Positions 45,863-54,827 of a stretch of DNA of 64,000 bases are shown here, one piece after another (within the stretch, counting starts at the first letter, position 1; each line of letters begins with the position of its first letter). Source of the DNA: Fuerstiella sp. Lineage in GTDB: Bacteria > Planctomycetota > Planctomycetia > Planctomycetales > Planctomycetaceae. The notes below the pieces were generated by a model that was not told the DNA's origin, did not search any database, and saw only the letters and a program-made list of their open reading frames with translations. A program made the translations under genes and the position numbers. The stretch covers positions 124,001-188,000 of the forward strand of contig JAKVAZ010000010.1 of NCBI GenBank assembly GCA_022447225.1, in the 5' to 3' direction.

Positions 45863-47143
45863 ATGAGTACCCATTTCGTTGACCAGGTCAGTGTCTCAGG
45901 CAGCCATTTTACTCGGCGACGTGCTCTCCAGTTGGTCTCCAGTGCGGCAGTTGCTGCCGGTACTTCGGGCTTCCACGAACTCATGGCCGATCAGGCCGAG
46001 TCACTCCGCCGTGAAGGTCGTTCGATGATTCTGCTGTGGATGCGGGGCGGCCCAAGCCAGTTTGAAACACTGGACCCCAAGCCCGGTACGGAGAATGGCG
46101 GTCCCACTGAAGCGATCGAAACCTCTGTGCCGGGAATTCGCATTGCCGACAATTTTCCTCAGTTGGCAAAAGTCATGGATGATGTCGCCATCATTCGTTC
46201 CATGACAAATAAGGAAGGCAGTCATCCTCGTGCGACTTACCAGATGCACACCGGTTATCTGCCGGCCGGCAGCGTCAGACATCCTTCACTGGGGGCCTGC
46301 GTTACTCAGCAGCTGGGCAATCCAGAAAGCGAGTTGCCATCTTTTGTATCAATCGGAAGTACTCTGGGGGCGGGATTTCTTGGAACGGACTATGAACCTT
46401 TCGTAGTAGGCAACCCAGGAAAGTTACCGGCCAATGTCGCGCTTCCGACATCCCGTAACCGGTTTGCCCGCCGCAGGAAACTTCTGCAAAGACTGGAAAC
46501 CGAGTTCTCTGAATCGGGTGCGAAACAGCTTGTCGAATCGCACCAGGCGATCTATCGCAAAAGTGCCCGCCTGGTACTCAGTCCTGAAGTGAAAGCATTC
46601 GACATTGCAGATGAGAACAGCGGGCTTCGCGATCGTTATGGCGATGACAGTTTTGGTCGAGGCTGTCTGCTGGCCCGCCGACTGGTGGAACGCGGTGTGA
46701 CATTTGTTGAAGTCCGTTCCGGCAACTGGGATACCCACCAGAACAATTTCGAACAATGTGCGGGGAACGCCGGCGTTGTTGATCCCGCCACCGCAACGCT
46801 GATTGCAGACCTCAAAGACCGCGGCATGCTCGATCGGACACTGGTCGTCTGGATGGGCGAATTTGGTCGCACGCCAAGAATCAATCCTCGAAATGGTCGC
46901 GATCATTATCCTCGAGTGTTCAGCGCAGCAATTGCCGGTGGTGGAATCAGGGGAGGACAGGTGTACGGGGCGTCAACGGCGAATGGTACGTCCGTAGAGC
47001 GTTCCCCGGTCACCGTTCATGACCTGTTCCGTACAATCTGTCGTTCAATGAAGGTTGATGCAAACCATGAAAATATCAGCCCGCTGGGTCGGCCGATGAA
47101 AGTTGTTGATGGCGGTGAAGTGATTCCCGGATTACTGTCCTAA
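45863..47143 (+). CDS. DUF1501 protein with twin-arginine-like signal
   Basis: A 426-residue DUF1501 protein, the partner that in planctomycetes nearly always follows DUF1549/DUF1553. The N-terminal TRRRALQLVSSAAVAAG is a Tat-like signal. The alkaline-phosphatase-like fold has the motifs RSMILLWMRGGPSQFETLDPKP and later VVWMGEFGRTPRINPRNGRDHYP, all typical of the family. The ATG at MSTHFVDQ has a GGAG ribosome site; a frame 13 codons longer is possible. It is presumed extracytoplasmic and to act with the DUF1549 protein 129 bp upstream. Confidence 0.94.
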   Translation: MSTHFVDQVSVSGSHFTRRRALQLVSSAAVAAGTSGFHELMADQAESLRREGRSMILLWMRGGPSQFETLDPKPGTENGGPTEAIETSVPGIRIADNFPQLAKVMDDVAIIRSMTNKEGSHPRATYQMHTGYLPAGSVRHPSLGACVTQQLGNPESELPSFVSIGSTLGAGFLGTDYEPFVVGNPGKLPANVALPTSRNRFARRRKLLQRLETEFSESGAKQLVESHQAIYRKSARLVLSPEVKAFDIADENSGLRDRYGDDSFGRGCLLARRLVERGVTFVEVRSGNWDTHQNNFEQCAGNAGVVDPATATLIADLKDRGMLDRTLVVWMGEFGRTPRINPRNGRDHYPRVFSAAIAGGGIRGGQVYGASTANGTSVERSPVTVHDLFRTICRSMKVDANHENISPLGRPMKVVDGGEVIPGLLS

Positions 47144-47162
47144 GCGGCAGTCCGAAGGTGAC

Positions 47163-47580
47163 TGTGCTTGCGGCGGGCCGAGACGAAAACAACTTGACTG
47201 GTACCTGTCAAGAGATCAGATCCGGCGTGTCGCATTCAGGCGGCCTGATCGAGACGTTGCAGTACATGTCCCGGAAGTGAGCAGATTCTGTCGACAGGTA
47301 TATAACGATCAAATTCCGTTTGACGAACATTTTTGTGCGGACGACGACAAATACTATTGCGCCAAATTTGTCGATCTCGTATTCCGTCGACAGGGAGTTC
47401 CGCGTTGTAAGCCCGTTCCAATCAACCATCTGCCAAACATTGAGACGGTTTCCGGAATGAAGGTCGTCCTGGTAAAAGCACGGGCTCCAATTTCGGAGGA
47501 ACAGGATGTGATGTTACCCGGCGATGAATCGTACGGGATCTGATCCAGTCCGGACCTGAACAGGTACTCCGTCATAATCC
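47163..47580 (+). pseudogene. Broken permuted papain-like (YiiX/NlpC-type) gene, C-terminal half only
   Basis: The frame open from about 47163 reads SRDQIRRVAFRRPDRDVAVH, then YNDQIPFDEHF and DDDKYYCAKFVDLVFRRQG. The YCAKFVDLVF segment matches the C-terminal active-site YCSELV region of permuted papain-like enzymes of the YiiX type. The N-terminal half with the other catalytic residue is absent. At 47541-47543 a TGA takes the place where family members have Trp, and the sense reading continues SSPDLNRYSV after it. This is a truncated, probably non-functional remnant lying 20 bp after the DUF1501 stop. Confidence 0.68.
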
Positions 47581-47872
47581 GGACAGCCGCCCCGTTAAAT
47601 CTGTTGATCGGTCGTCAGGCTGCTGAGCCTGGTTATGTGTCCTGACAGAGCATTTTGCCAATTATTCCGACTTCCTGTAATTCAGTGTGAGTGCTCCGTT
47701 TTCTAACCTGATCATGCCGTGCAGGATCACACTGCCGGAGCAACCGGTCCTCTCGTTAAAGTTGGCCGGATCATCTGGCGCATCATTCTCCTGCCAAAAT
47801 TCGATCGAACCGCCATGCCGCGACTGTCGATAAGTCTTTCAGGAAACTTTGACCAGGAACGGACGTTGACTG
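47581..47872. other. Intergenic region after the papain-like remnant
   Basis: About 290 bp before the next gene. Nothing coding or structured stands out. Confidence 0.4.
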
Positions 47873-48277
47873 ATGAATGCCCGAATTTTACTCCTGATGC
47901 TTGCTGTCGGCCTGTTCATGGTCGCGTGGAACGGTGACCAGGCGTACAGACAGGAGTACCTTGCACAGCGACTGCGACAAAAGTCCGTTTCAGCAGTCGT
48001 CAGTACCGGTGACGATCGAAGAACAATCGTTCGTTCTTTGACAGAGGCCTCAGTTACCCGACATGTGCAAACCTCGATATCCGACAATCGGCATGTTGTG
48101 ACGCAGTTTCGACCGGATGGCATGGCGACAGGTGATTACCGCGGTGTCAGTGAGACAGGCGAGACGTTTGAGCTAAGAGTAGACAACAGTACAAACGCTG
48201 CCATCCGGGAATTTTATGTTGCGGATTCGCCGGCGGGAATTCGTTGGTACTTTGTTCGAATCAATTCGACCAACTGA
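47873..48277 (+). CDS. Small exported or anchored protein, unknown
   Basis: A 134-residue protein with a hydrophobic N-terminus (MNARILLLMLAVGLFMVAWN) that acts as a signal or anchor. The rest is soluble, with several short beta-like stretches (FELRVDNSTNAAIREFYVAD, IRWYFVRINSTN). There is no recognised domain. It is well separated from both neighbours. Coding potential rests on the ATG, the leader-like start and normal composition. Confidence 0.55.
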   Translation: MNARILLLMLAVGLFMVAWNGDQAYRQEYLAQRLRQKSVSAVVSTGDDRRTIVRSLTEASVTRHVQTSISDNRHVVTQFRPDGMATGDYRGVSETGETFELRVDNSTNAAIREFYVADSPAGIRWYFVRINSTN

Positions 48278-48561
48278 CACTCCGGCTGATCCACGGACCG
48301 GAACATCCGGGTATTGCCGCGGATATGATCTTTTTGACACCGGTCAGGGACAGTTCGCGAAACCTTCAGACGCGTAATCGACAGTCCTCACGCAGAATAC
48401 CTGTGTCGCTGTCCGTAAGATGCCATCGCAGCAGTCACATCCTGCCGATCGCAGTCGTGGCGAGCTCAGGCTCATCAACGAACCTGCTGACGCCAGGAAA
48501 TAAGTCACAGCGAACAGACGTTGGTGATTTGTTGTGCTGGGTCATTGTTGTCCTGAGTGGG
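48278..48561. other. Convergent intergenic region
   Basis: A 284-bp spacer between two convergent genes. Nothing coding is evident. Confidence 0.4.
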
Positions 48562-49113
48562 TCAATTCAGGATCTTTGACGTGGCAGCGATGATCTGTCG
48601 GATCGCATCGTCGTTCAGTGTTCCCTTTGCAAAAGCGTGATTGCTCGTCACGTCGTTGTCCACCCACATCATTACCGTGACATCAGAATCTTTGTGGATG
48701 CTGTACCTTCGCGGGCCAGCCGATTTTCTGAATGTCGTCAGTGGGGTATGTGAGAGTTTCATTTCCTTTGCTGCGGCCACCAGCATTTTTTCATGGTTGC
48801 GGGGCTGGTCGCTCAGCAGTACCACGAAGGCCGCCATTCGGTGTTCCTCGTGGTTTTTACCGACAACGTAATCAATCTGTTTGATCAGGTTCTTAACACT
48901 TTCGTTCATGCTGCGGGTGAAAATGGTGACGACCGGTCGAAAACCATACTGGCATTTGTAGCACAACGCCTTTCCTGCATTCGGACCTGTTACGTCATTG
49001 ACATAGAAGGCACCTGGCGAATCACCCACCTGAAGTCCTGATTCGAATTCTGCTGCCGCGGTCCCGACGGACATCAATATGAACAAAACACAGATTCCGA
49101 CAATGGTTTTCAT
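48562..49113 (-). CDS. Exported thioredoxin-like protein with CxxC motif
   Basis: A 183-residue protein with a signal peptide (MKTIVGICVLFILMSVGTAA). The mature part has a motif CYKCQYGFRPVVTIFTR, in which CYKC is a redox-type CxxC followed by a strand, as in the thioredoxin-like fold. The C-terminal SDVTVMMWVDNDVTSNHAF is the second half of that fold. It would act outside the cytoplasm on disulfides, but the partner is unknown. AGGAG precedes the ATG, which makes the start well supported. The 21 upstream codons of the open frame have no signal character. Confidence 0.75.
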   Translation of the reverse strand: MKTIVGICVLFILMSVGTAAAEFESGLQVGDSPGAFYVNDVTGPNAGKALCYKCQYGFRPVVTIFTRSMNESVKNLIKQIDYVVGKNHEEHRMAAFVVLLSDQPRNHEKMLVAAAKEMKLSHTPLTTFRKSAGPRRYSIHKDSDVTVMMWVDNDVTSNHAFAKGTLNDDAIRQIIAATSKILN

Positions 49114-49884
49114 CAGATGCTCCTGGACGTCGCGACTTCGTTTGAGGTGCTTCGAGTCAGACTGCAGGTGGTTCACTGTCAGGGGAACCTGCGACAGGTG
49201 AAGGCTGCGATTATTCGACGGACAGACACGGCTGTCGACTGAAAAAACGGACGAGGCAACAAATCACCTGCCGAATTGCTGGAATCCTCTAAGTTTATCG
49301 GGCCGTCAGAAATTCACAAACTGTTCAGTTAAGTGACACACCACAGCTGTTTTGTCATCGGTAACGTTGCGGAGATTTATTCGGACCGAACCAGCAGGGG
49401 GCACCACAAAACCCTGCTGCGAAGCACAGCTCATATTGAACTGTTTCACAGTACGGAAGCCGGTAAGTACGATGTCCGATACCGACGAATGATTCCTCCA
49501 TCGGTTACCGGCAATCTGATTTCGTCCGACATGAGTCCGCTGGCTACGGTTGCAATCGCTGCGACGCAACGGTCATGTGTGGTTTTACGGACGTGACCGC
49601 AGTTGGGGATTTTATTCCGTATCGTTTGGAGAATCCGGCAGGTGTGATGAGGAATCCGTTATTCTCCACAGGAATACCGGGGAACCGAACACTTTATGAA
49701 AGACATGGTTTCGGTGTTGAATTTGTGTTCTCCGCTGAATTCCTGCTGCCGGTTTGATCCTGCTTGACGGGATTTCCTGACGGCCTAAATTGTCGGAATG
49801 CTTCAGCGAGTCTTTATCGCGTTCCTGTCGGGTGTTGATTCCCTGTTACCGGCTTGTTCCTTTCAACTGATGACTGATTGTCCA
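49114..49884. other. Long intergenic region before nusB
   Basis: About 770 bp separate two genes. Several short frames exist but none shows a start with clear coding composition. A minus-strand frame at 49306-49569 has a segment FVVPPAGSVRINLRNVTDD that could be a remnant of a secreted protein, but this is too weak to call. Confidence 0.4.
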
Positions 49885-50337
49885 ATGCCGCGCCGCACTG
49901 ATGCCCGAAAAACTGCGTTGCAGATGCTCTATCTGATCGACCTGAACCCGGATGCTTCGCAGGAACAGCTGCATCATTCAATTAAACAGGAATTGCCAAA
50001 TCCGGAACTCACGGAATTCGCGGAGCAGATTGTGGCGGGGGTGCGCGCCCGCCGGTCAGTGATCGACAGTCTGATTGAGAAGACTTCGCAAAACTGGCGA
50101 GTCGGACGAATGGCTCCGACGGACCGTAATGTGATGCGACTTGCAGTGTTCGAAATGCATTATCTGGGTACGCCATCGCCCGTTGCAATCAATGAAGCAG
50201 TTGAGCTGGCAAAGGAATTCGGTTCTGCTAATTCTGCTGCGTTTGTTAATGGCATCATAGATCGTCTGACTCCGGAAGTACTGAAATCAAGTCCGGCGAC
50301 AGGATCGGGCGAGACGGAAAACGAGAATTCCTGCTGA
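49885..50337 (+). CDS. nusB: Transcription antitermination factor NusB
   Basis: A 150-residue NusB, the usual length. The opening RRTDARKTALQMLYLIDLNP is the family's N-terminal helix and WRVGRMAPTDRNVMRLAVFE is the core signature. The end region VAINEAVELAKEFGSANSAAFVNGIID is diagnostic. NusB binds boxA RNA with NusE to prevent early termination in rRNA operons. The frame is open about 29 codons further up; the ATG at MPRRTDAR gives the family-typical start (another ATG lies 15 bp before). The C-terminal tail (SSPATGSGETENENSC) is a low-complexity extension. Confidence 0.93.
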   Translation: MPRRTDARKTALQMLYLIDLNPDASQEQLHHSIKQELPNPELTEFAEQIVAGVRARRSVIDSLIEKTSQNWRVGRMAPTDRNVMRLAVFEMHYLGTPSPVAINEAVELAKEFGSANSAAFVNGIIDRLTPEVLKSSPATGSGETENENSC

Positions 50338-50450
50338 CCACCCTTGCAGCCGGATTCGGGCGGGAGATTGCCGGTTCGTTACTGGCGTTCGGTCCGTGAC
50401 CTGCTAATCTTTGAACCGACAACGCTCACGGCAGAAGGGTTCTTAACCGC

Positions 50451-50786
50451 GTGACCATCTTCAGAAAAATTATCAATCGCGAAATCGAAGCAGATATTGT
50501 TTACGAAGATGAGTTGTGCCTGGCATTCCACGATGTGAATCCTCAGGCACCCGTGCATGTTTTGCTGATTCCCAAGAAACCCGTCGAGTCACTGGACGTT
50601 ATTGATGATTCTGATGCCGTGCTGGCTGGTCATTTGCTGTTAAAAATTCCTCAGATCGCAGCGACTTTGGGGCTGGCAGACGGCTACAGAACCGTGATTA
50701 ACACCGGCCGTGATGGTGGCCAAACCGTATTTCATCTGCATATTCATATCATGGGCGGTCGCAGTCTGACGTGGCCTCCTGGTTGA
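50451..50786 (+). CDS. HIT-family nucleotide-binding hydrolase
   Basis: A 111-residue histidine-triad protein. The HIT motif HLHIHIMGG is near the C-terminus and the early TIFRKIINREIEADIVYEDE is typical of bacterial HinT-like members. HIT proteins hydrolyse nucleotide phosphoramidates such as AMP-lysine. The start is GTG with AGAAGGG about 11 bp upstream. It is 113 bp after nusB; a shared transcript is possible but not needed. Confidence 0.92.
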   Translation: MTIFRKIINREIEADIVYEDELCLAFHDVNPQAPVHVLLIPKKPVESLDVIDDSDAVLAGHLLLKIPQIAATLGLADGYRTVINTGRDGGQTVFHLHIHIMGGRSLTWPPG

Positions 50787-50850
50787 TTTATTTAATTGTC
50801 GATCTCCTTGGTTGATCTGGTCTTAAATTCCAGATACCGCACCCTGAATA

Positions 50851-50930
50851 CTCAGAAACTCAGAAACTCAGAAACTCAGAAACTCAGAAACTCAGAAACT
50901 CAGAAACTCAGAAACTCAGAAACTCAGAAG
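50851..50930 (+). repeat. Ten-copy octamer tandem repeat just before the DUF3500 gene
   Basis: Nine exact copies of CTCAGAAA are followed by CTCAGAAG, ten in all, ending 14 bp before an ATG. The last copy runs into the AGAAGAGG that would serve as the ribosome-binding site. Confidence 0.95.
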
Positions 50931-50944
50931 AGGATTCTTTTTCG

Positions 50945-51964
50945 ATGACGTTCCGCAATGTAACTGTTCCACTGCTGTCAATGACGCTGACAGGACTTCT
51001 TATGGCCGGGACTTCAGCGGTGGCCGGTGATCAGCCCGGTTTGGCCATGGCGGAAGCGGCCACCAGCTATCTGAGTTCACTGTCCAATGAGCACAGAGCG
51101 ACGACCAAATTCGATTTTGATGATAAGGAACGGGTTAACTGGCATTTCATTCCTCGTGAACGTCTTGGGCTGGGATTATGGGATCTTGACGGCAAGGCTC
51201 TGACGAGTGCAGAAGCGCTGGTGGCAACGGGACTCACGGTCGCGGGATATCAAACATCACTCGAGGTCCGCAGCCTGGAAGAAGTTCTGTATCTGTTTGA
51301 ATCCGGCGACGAAGCGGAACGACGCATGAAAAGGCATCCACACAGGTATTACATCAGTATCTTCGGCGATCCGTCAGGGGACGCCGTTTGGGGCTGGCGT
51401 TTTGAAGGGCACCACCTGTCACTGAACTACACGGTCAAGGGGAGTGAGATCCTCAGTTCCACACCCGAATTCTTCGGCGCGAACCCCGGGCTTATCGATG
51501 CAGGGCCGGGACGCAGTCTGCGAGTACTGGGGCGGCGTGAAGACCTTGCCCGGGCCATATTGAAAGCTGCGTCAACCGGTGATAAGACCAAAATTCTGCT
51601 ATCTGCCAAGGCGCCGAAAGACATCCGGGGAGCTGGTGCCGCTCAGCCGGAAGTTGATGAACCTGAAGGATTGGCATTTGGCCGGATGAATCCCGAGCAG
51701 CAAAAACTCATGAAAGAGCTGATCGGTGAGTACCTCGCGGCGATGCCGGCAAGCATCGTTGCCAAACGCACAAAAGAAATCCACGACGGCGGGATTGACA
51801 ATGTTTATTTTGCGTGGCGGGGTGGTTCCGAAATCAATGAACCCCATCACTACGTGGTCCAGGGACCGACTTTTGTGATTGAATACAACAACACGCAGAA
51901 TCAGGCGAATCATGTGCATTCGATTTGGAGAAGTCTTGGCGGTGATTTCAATATCCCGCGTTGA
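50945..51964 (+). CDS. Exported DUF3500 protein
   Basis: A 339-residue protein with a signal peptide (LSMTLTGLLMAGTSAVAGDQ). The family hallmark region reads HRYYISIFGDPSGDAVWGW and FEGHHLSLNYTV, and the C-terminal part includes HYVVQGPTFVIEYNNTQNQA, both characteristic of DUF3500. No catalytic assignment is known for the family. The gene is preceded by the octamer repeat, which places its ribosome-binding site at the end of the repeat. The following M16 genes are on the same strand, 61 bp downstream, and may be co-transcribed. Confidence 0.88.
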   Translation: MTFRNVTVPLLSMTLTGLLMAGTSAVAGDQPGLAMAEAATSYLSSLSNEHRATTKFDFDDKERVNWHFIPRERLGLGLWDLDGKALTSAEALVATGLTVAGYQTSLEVRSLEEVLYLFESGDEAERRMKRHPHRYYISIFGDPSGDAVWGWRFEGHHLSLNYTVKGSEILSSTPEFFGANPGLIDAGPGRSLRVLGRREDLARAILKAASTGDKTKILLSAKAPKDIRGAGAAQPEVDEPEGLAFGRMNPEQQKLMKELIGEYLAAMPASIVAKRTKEIHDGGIDNVYFAWRGGSEINEPHHYVVQGPTFVIEYNNTQNQANHVHSIWRSLGGDFNIPR

Positions 51965-52025
51965 CCGCTCTTCAGAATCTGAGATTTGTGGATTCCGCCC
52001 GATTATCGGTTGAGGTTGTTTTCCT

Positions 52026-53288
52026 ATGACGCATTCCTGTGTATCGACTCAGATACTCAGCAACGGGGTGACGGTTGTTGTCGAACAAATGGCAGACGTT
52101 CAGTCTGCTGCAGTCACGATCCTGCAGCCTGCCGGAAGTGTCTATGATCAACCCGGCAGGTCCGGTACGGCGGCACTCCTGTCGGAAATGCTGACTCGTG
52201 GTGCCGGCGGTTATTCGACTCGGGAGTTGTCTGCCTCGCTGGATAATCTCGGCGTTCAGCGCAGCGTCTCACCGGGACTCAGTCATTTGACGCTCTCGGC
52301 AGCCACGACTGCCGACCGCATTATTGATGCGGTTCCTCTGCTTGCTGCTGTGATGACGAATCCACATCTGGATGATGAGCATTTTGCGTCGGCGCAGGAT
52401 CTTGTAAGGCAGTCACTGCACGCACTGGAAGATGAACCGCAGCAGCGATTGGGACAGTACCTGCGACGTTGCAGTTACGACGCTCCCTGGGGGAATCCGT
52501 CGGGTGGTACGCTGGAGGATATTGACAGGATCACGTGCGACGATGTTCGCCGGCACTTCAACACATATGCGCGACCACAGGAAACAATCATCGGTGTTGC
52601 CGGGAATATTTCGCCCACCCGGATAGGTGACGCCATTGAATCCTCCTTTGGCTCATGGACCGGTGGCAAAGGTGCAGATATCAGCACATCTCCGTGTGAG
52701 TCCTCTCCGAGTCATATCAATCATGAATCGGCTCAAACCCATATTGGTCTGGCGTGGCCGAGTGTTCCGTACGGCCATGAACGTTATTTTGATGCGTGGG
52801 CGGCAGTCAGCATTCTCAGTGGAGGTATGAGTTCCCGGCTCTTCACAAACGTCCGCGAAAAACGCGGCCTGTGTTATTCCGTATCTGCGTCACTCAACAC
52901 ACTCAAGAACGAAGCAAGAGTGTTTGGCTACGCGGGGACTACCACCGAACGTGCTCAGGAGACACTGGAAGCAACAGTGGCAGAAATCCGTGGACTGCAT
53001 CAGGGACTCACGATTGATGAACTCCGTCGCTGTCAGGCCCAGGCCAAGAGCTCCCTGATTATGCAGCAGGAGTCGACCATGTCACGGTCCTCGTCACTTG
53101 CGCGTGATACCTGGCATCTGGGGCGGGTGCTCATGCCGGATGAGATACGGAACCGCGTTGACAAAATTACAGTCCAGGACGTCCATGACTACACGGTGGA
53201 GTATGCTCCAAAAGAAATCGTACTGGTCACGATCGGACCGGAACCACTCAATGCGGACTGTCTGCAGTCTGCGACGACGGCCGTGTAA
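52026..53288 (+). CDS. M16-family peptidase homologue, non-catalytic subunit
   Basis: A 420-residue member of the M16 family. The position of the zinc motif HxxEH is occupied by ALLSEML, so the protein cannot bind catalytic zinc. The C-terminal domain keeps REKRGLCYSVSASL, the R/Y pair found in non-catalytic M16B subunits. It therefore looks like the alpha-type partner of a two-subunit peptidase. The catalytic partner follows, 161 bp downstream on the same strand. The start codon is ATG, and no signal peptide is seen. Confidence 0.88.
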   Translation: MTHSCVSTQILSNGVTVVVEQMADVQSAAVTILQPAGSVYDQPGRSGTAALLSEMLTRGAGGYSTRELSASLDNLGVQRSVSPGLSHLTLSAATTADRIIDAVPLLAAVMTNPHLDDEHFASAQDLVRQSLHALEDEPQQRLGQYLRRCSYDAPWGNPSGGTLEDIDRITCDDVRRHFNTYARPQETIIGVAGNISPTRIGDAIESSFGSWTGGKGADISTSPCESSPSHINHESAQTHIGLAWPSVPYGHERYFDAWAAVSILSGGMSSRLFTNVREKRGLCYSVSASLNTLKNEARVFGYAGTTTERAQETLEATVAEIRGLHQGLTIDELRRCQAQAKSSLIMQQESTMSRSSSLARDTWHLGRVLMPDEIRNRVDKITVQDVHDYTVEYAPKEIVLVTIGPEPLNADCLQSATTAV

Positions 53289-53449
53289 AACATACCAGAA
53301 AACCAACCTCATTTGTTGTCAGTACAGCGATGGACGTGACCGACCTGTGTTTTCAGGAGTGACCTGGATTCAGGGACCGGGGCTGATTCACCGTTGATAA
53401 GACTGGAGTGACCTGACAGCTCTCCGGTCCGCTCACATCTGACATTTCG

Positions 53450-54724
53450 ATGACTCACATTCTGTCGGGTCCGCCCGACGTACGGATACCACCAATGCAG
53501 TTTTACCGGCACCAGCTCTCCAACGGACTCAATATCGTTGCTGAACTCACTTCGTCTGTGCACAGTGTCGCCGCAGGATTTTTTGTGCGCACCGGTGCGC
53601 GTGACGAGACGGATTCAGTCTCCGGGGTTAGTCACTTTCTGGAACACATGGCTTTCAAGGGGAACGATCACTATTCGGCTGATGATGTGAATCGAATCTT
53701 CGACGAAGTGGGTGCCCGCTATAATGCCTCCACGGGCGAAGACGTCACAACGTACTACGCTGCTGTACTGCCGGAATACCTGACAACCACCATGGAAATG
53801 CTGTCAATTCTGATGCAGCCATCATTACGTCAGGACGACTTTGACACCGAAAAAAACGTTATCCTTGAAGAAATAGGCATGTATGAAGACATGCCGTCCT
53901 TCACGGCTTATGACAACGTCATGGCAACTCATTTTTCGGGTCATCCACTTGGACAGAGTATTCTCGGAACTAATGAGAGCATTGCGAACCTGACCGCCGA
54001 TCAAATGCGGGCGTACCACAAACAGCAGTATCATGCTGCCAATATCACACTGGCCGTTGCCGGCAACACAGACTTCGCGTCAGTGCTGAGTCTGGCAGAG
54101 GAATACTGCGGATCGATTCCTTCCGGCACCTGTACACGCCGATTGCCGCCGGTTGAACCCCGGCAACGCAGCGAATTCATTGTGAAAGACGGAAGCGGCC
54201 ACCAGCATGTTATGCAGATGGGTCAGGCGCCGCTGGCGTCGGATCCGCTGAGATTCGCGGCCGAACTTCTCGCGGTGATTCTTGGAGATGAATCAGGCAG
54301 TCGAATGTTCTGGGATATCGTGTATCCAGGTCATGCGGATGCTGCCGAACTGGGTTACAACGAGTATGACGGGGCAGGAACATGGATGACTTATCTCAGC
54401 TGCAATCCGGAACACACGTCAGAAAATCTGCAGCGGATGCAGAAAATATTTGACCTTGTGAACCGTGATGGTGTTACTGAACAGGAACTCGAACAGGCGC
54501 GCAACAAAGTTGCATCCCGCATCGTTTTGCGAGGAGAACGACCGATGGGGCGTTTATCATCGCTTGGCGGAAACTGGGTCTATCGCGGTGAGTACAGTTC
54601 TGTCGCCGATGATCTGGGGATTGTGCGGAACATCGGAGCAGCACAGATCCGGTCGCTGCTGCAGGAGTATCCGCTGACGGTCAACACCACCATCGGAGTT
54701 GGACCGCTTGAAGCGCTGTCATGA
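53450..54724 (+). CDS. M16-family zinc peptidase, catalytic subunit
   Basis: A 424-residue M16B peptidase with the intact inverted zinc motif HFLEH (His62, Glu65, His66) in GVSHFLEHMAFKGN, and the downstream third ligand in NVILEEIGMYEDMP. The region ARYNASTGEDVTTYYA is also family typical. With the upstream non-catalytic protein it would form a heterodimeric chamber, like mitochondrial processing peptidase, that digests peptides or signal sequences. An ATG 15 codons later (MQFYRHQLSNGLNI) may be the true start, since family similarity begins there. The order non-catalytic then catalytic is common in bacteria. Confidence 0.9.
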   Translation: MTHILSGPPDVRIPPMQFYRHQLSNGLNIVAELTSSVHSVAAGFFVRTGARDETDSVSGVSHFLEHMAFKGNDHYSADDVNRIFDEVGARYNASTGEDVTTYYAAVLPEYLTTTMEMLSILMQPSLRQDDFDTEKNVILEEIGMYEDMPSFTAYDNVMATHFSGHPLGQSILGTNESIANLTADQMRAYHKQQYHAANITLAVAGNTDFASVLSLAEEYCGSIPSGTCTRRLPPVEPRQRSEFIVKDGSGHQHVMQMGQAPLASDPLRFAAELLAVILGDESGSRMFWDIVYPGHADAAELGYNEYDGAGTWMTYLSCNPEHTSENLQRMQKIFDLVNRDGVTEQELEQARNKVASRIVLRGERPMGRLSSLGGNWVYRGEYSSVADDLGIVRNIGAAQIRSLLQEYPLTVNTTIGVGPLEALS

Positions 54725-54827
54725 GATTTTGTCTTCGTTGGACAGATCCGCTGCCTGCCGCGTCAGCAGTTGATGCGTGAATCGTTGGTGGTTTCCTGCG
54801 AGTCTTAACGGCTGGCTCCGCCATATG

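Noticed and set aside
49306-49569. Minus-strand frame with FVVPPAGSVRINLRNVTDD, considered as a small secreted protein remnant
   Set aside because: It has no signal peptide, no clear start and no second supporting frame. It is too weak to annotate.
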